From Hemibagrus wyckioides (taxonomy: Eukaryota > Chordata > Actinopteri > Siluriformes > Bagridae), in NCBI RefSeq assembly GCF_019097595.1, contig NC_080732.1, positions 1,509,854 to 1,573,853 on the forward strand: a DNA stretch of 64,000 nucleotides, in the 5' to 3' direction. Below, in pieces: positions 61,896 to 64,000 of this stretch (within the stretch, counting starts at the first letter, position 1; every line of letters starts with the position of its first letter). Under the pieces are notes generated by a model. It saw nothing but the letters and a program-made list of their open reading frames with translations. It made no database searches and was not told where the DNA came from. The position numbers were made by a program, and so were the translations under genes.

Positions 61896-62654
61896 CTTGT
61901 AACTCACTTTATCACCTCCTGGACCAATCAGATTCCAGATATCTCCAGCACTGGTGTAACATCTGAAATCAGTCTGTAGCACCGAACACACGCAGAGATA
62001 AACAGCAAAGTTCAGGAGAATCAGATGAGGAACTCGAGCGAGGAGAACTCGAGGAGAATCGCGCTTTGAAGTAGGAGCGCTAGACGGCTTAATCAGCGTG
62101 GGTGAGCAGAGAAGTGAGCAAATTCTCTCTAAATAAAATCTCGGCAACGTGTGATGGGAACGTCGTCTCCCCGCTCGACGGTGCAGAGATGCTGCTCCGT
62201 TAGTTTGTTGATCTCCAACTTGATTAATGTCATCTTCAGGGAAAGCTCGAGGACGGCGGCGTAATCATACCGGAACCCGAACTCACAGAGCCGAGAGATG
62301 TTCGCTGAAACGCGGAATAAAAATAAGCTGCTGCTGAATTCCTTTAAAGTCATACGCCCTGGGTTTTTTTCCAAGATAATTCAGGTGTTTGAGATCTCTA
62401 AGCGATGTGCAGGTATGAAACCCTGGAAACGCTAGGAATGAAAAAATCCTGTCACGTCTCTTCGTCTGTACAGAGAAATAACGCTAACTCATTACGCTAA
62501 CTCACCTTCAACCTGGGGACTGTGTGATAGATGTTTGGCTTTTATCTGAGTTTTACACCATTTAATTAGCGCCTGAAAGATACAGGGGTTAACAGGGTCA
62601 AGGCTCCAGTTTTAACTTTCATGTTAATTAGCGGAAAGAAATAAAAAAATCTTG
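61896..62654. other. Unique-looking noncoding sequence
   Basis: No simple repeats and moderate GC at 61950-62300. Two short minus-strand open frames have no recognised similarity. Confidence 0.55.
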
Positions 62655-62823
62655 ATCATTTTTATTTAATTATCGAATCTGTCAGTGGCATGAAGAAGCT
62701 CAGAGTATGGAGTTCAGAGTATTTTGGTGAACCAGGAAGTTTCCTGAAATTAAAGGAAGGGGCGTGTCTGTTTCCTCTGAATTGGCTCTGAGTTGTTTGC
62801 TAAAATTATTCTGCTTCTTTCAT

Positions 62824-62854
<31 letters not shown>

Positions 62855-62905
62855 TTTTTTCTCTTTAGTGAGAATGACGAGCCGAGTCTTTGACTGTAAA
62901 AGCCT
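62655..62905. repeat. Local segmental duplication, copy A
   Basis: The core GGAGTTCAGAGTATTTTGG, then GAACCAGGAAGTTTCCTGAA, matches copy B at an offset of 652 bp. The flanking ATTTAATTA, TTTATTTA run and AGCCGAGTCTT also match. Copy A carries about nine TTTA units. Confidence 0.85.
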
Positions 62906-63054
62906 GTAAATATCCGCATCACGACTGCTTCCTGATCCTCCAGGCCTCCATTTAAACTTCTTGCCTAGTAAACTAGTAAATTCAGCATTCAGTCATAACA
63001 ACATGATTGTAGAATGAAGAAAACAACATGTCTCTGTTCTGCACTCACTGTCGA

Positions 63055-63268
63055 TCTTGACCTGATCCTGATCCTCATCCTGCTCTGATTCTGGTCCAGG
63101 TTTGATCCTGATCCTGGTCTGATCCTGATCCTACACTGATCCTGATCCTGGTTTGATCCTGGTCCAGGTTTGATCCTGATTCTGGTCTGATCCTGATCCT
63201 GATCCTGATCTGATTCTGATCTGATTTTGATCCTGATTCTGATCTGATCCTGATCATGATCTGATCCA
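63055..63268. repeat. Short tandem array of GATCCTGATCCTG / GTTTGATCCTG units
   Basis: Six-base GATCCT/GATCTG units form irregular higher units with GGTCCAGGTTTGATCCTG seen twice. Arg/Ile/Asp open frames on the minus strand are by-products. Confidence 0.93.
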
Positions 63269-63297
63269 AAAAAAACAACAAAAAACAAATCTGGGTG

Positions 63298-63560
63298 GAA
63301 TTTTATTTAATTATTAAATCCATATATGCCTCGTCCACATGAAGAAGCTCAACTAGAGATGGAGTTCAGAGTATTTTGGTGAACCAGGAAGTTTCCTGAA
63401 CTTGAAGGAAGGGGTGTGTCATGCGAGGTGTTTGATAAAATTAGTCCAGGGTTTTGTTTCATTCATTTATTTATTTATGTACTTATATATATATATATAT
63501 TTGGGGTTTTTTCTTTAGCAAGGATGTCAAGCTGAGTCTTAGATGGCTTTTTGACAGCTT
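63298..63560. repeat. Local segmental duplication, copy B
   Basis: Same order of blocks as copy A; here the TTTA run has become TTTA plus a TA run (63484-63501), and AGCTGAGTCTT replaces AGCCGAGTCTT. Confidence 0.85.
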
Positions 63561-64000
63561 GAGGTAGTTAACATAACATCGTCTCTACAGCCCGATCCAT
63601 CATCCCTAACATTCATTAATCAACAAAGCACACACACACACACACACACACAGCATTCATACTGCAGGGGACACAAAATAATGACATACAGTATCACTAC
63701 CTTATTAAAGACTGCCTTAAATAGCCTTAAATTTAATCCCTATAATAGCCTGAGAGGCTTCATTCAGCATGAGAGCGTGCCACTTGATGATGCTGATTGG
63801 TAAAAAAAAAAAAAAAAAAAAAGGAGGCAAACAAATAAGCAGGAGGTTCCGACAAAATGAGAGAATCTCTTCACGGCGTGATCACAGGCAGAACGGTGAA
63901 AAAGAAACCTTTAAAGGTCAGGATGCTTTAAGAATAGGCTCTGTTTTTAGACTGGAATGCTTGCTATTGACATGACATTTTCCACTTCTGAGAGAGAATG
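63561..64000. other. Noncoding end of window
   Basis: A CA run covers 63629-63651 and a poly-A run about 63801-63822. No gene is recognised. Confidence 0.65.

Larger units (their letters stand above)
43279..64000 (-). other. ctnnd2: Inferred upstream intron of ctnnd2, possibly interrupted by an alternative first exon
   Basis: The exon starts with a clear acceptor, so an upstream exon ending in the SVKEQ codons must exist to the right. A search of this side for a reverse-strand KEQ codon run followed by a donor gave nothing convincing, so that exon may lie beyond the window. The candidate 5' exon at 45822 cannot join directly to the 43278 acceptor in a reading frame with an ATG, so at least one more exon is needed if it belongs to ctnnd2. 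Confidence 0.45.

Noticed and set aside
1..64000. tRNA, rRNA or other structured RNA genes
   Set aside because: I looked for a GGTTCRANTCC-type B box and other hallmarks and found none that fit; small RNA genes could still be missed by eye.

Overview
The window looks like nuclear genomic DNA from a vertebrate, most likely a ray-finned fish. Three things point that way: one exon with vertebrate splice sites encodes the conserved N-terminal coiled coil of delta-catenin (ctnnd2 type); there is a decayed Tc1/mariner-type element of a kind common in fish; and CA, TTTC and minisatellite DNA is extremely abundant. A catfish-like species would fit, but that is only an impression. There are no bacterial-style operons, CRISPR arrays, phage genes or recognisable RNA genes.

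Only one protein-coding segment is secure: a 116-bp internal exon on the minus strand at 43163-43278. CTNND2 genes in vertebrates have very long introns, so I read most of the window as ctnnd2 intron transcribed right to left. About 2.5 kb upstream in the sense of the gene, at 45822-46440, lies a CpG-rich segment that ends in a good splice donor and carries an RFX-type X-box. It is a candidate promoter and 5' exon, not a proven one.

The rest is mostly repetitive. From left to right the main arrays are: GAT/GAG repeats (1.85-2.66 and 5.36-5.81 kb), CA compound repeats (7.58-8.21 kb), a 12-bp family (8.31-8.85 kb), a 31-bp array (9.24-10.81 kb), a 7.5-kb array of a 12-bp unit (11.19-18.68 kb), an 18/12-bp array (21.15-21.80 kb), a 93-bp array (24.06-25.01 kb), CTGT-rich DNA (25.37-26.42 kb), a 30-bp array (28.15-29.67 kb), a second array built on the same 12-bp unit (32.66-36.51 kb), a Tc1 relic (37.02-38.18 kb), a 2-kb CA/ACACCT array (38.93-40.98 kb), a 15-bp array (43.76-44.36 kb), a 23-bp G-rich array (47.20-49.35 kb), a 12/9-bp array (59.52-60.68 kb) and a duplicated segment (62.66-63.56 kb). 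Nearly all long open reading frames here are by-products of repeat units that lack stop codons.

Two themes join the pieces. First, a dispersed foldback element that often carries an X-box-like palindrome recurs about seven times, and its inner end directly abuts both big 12-bp-unit arrays, so it probably seeded them. Second, the one real exon sits between a UC repeat that forms its polypyrimidine tract and a UG repeat just after its donor, an arrangement that could make its splicing sensitive to repeat length. The 49.3-59.1 kb part is the least repetitive and holds the best candidates for conserved noncoding elements, which cannot be confirmed without alignment.
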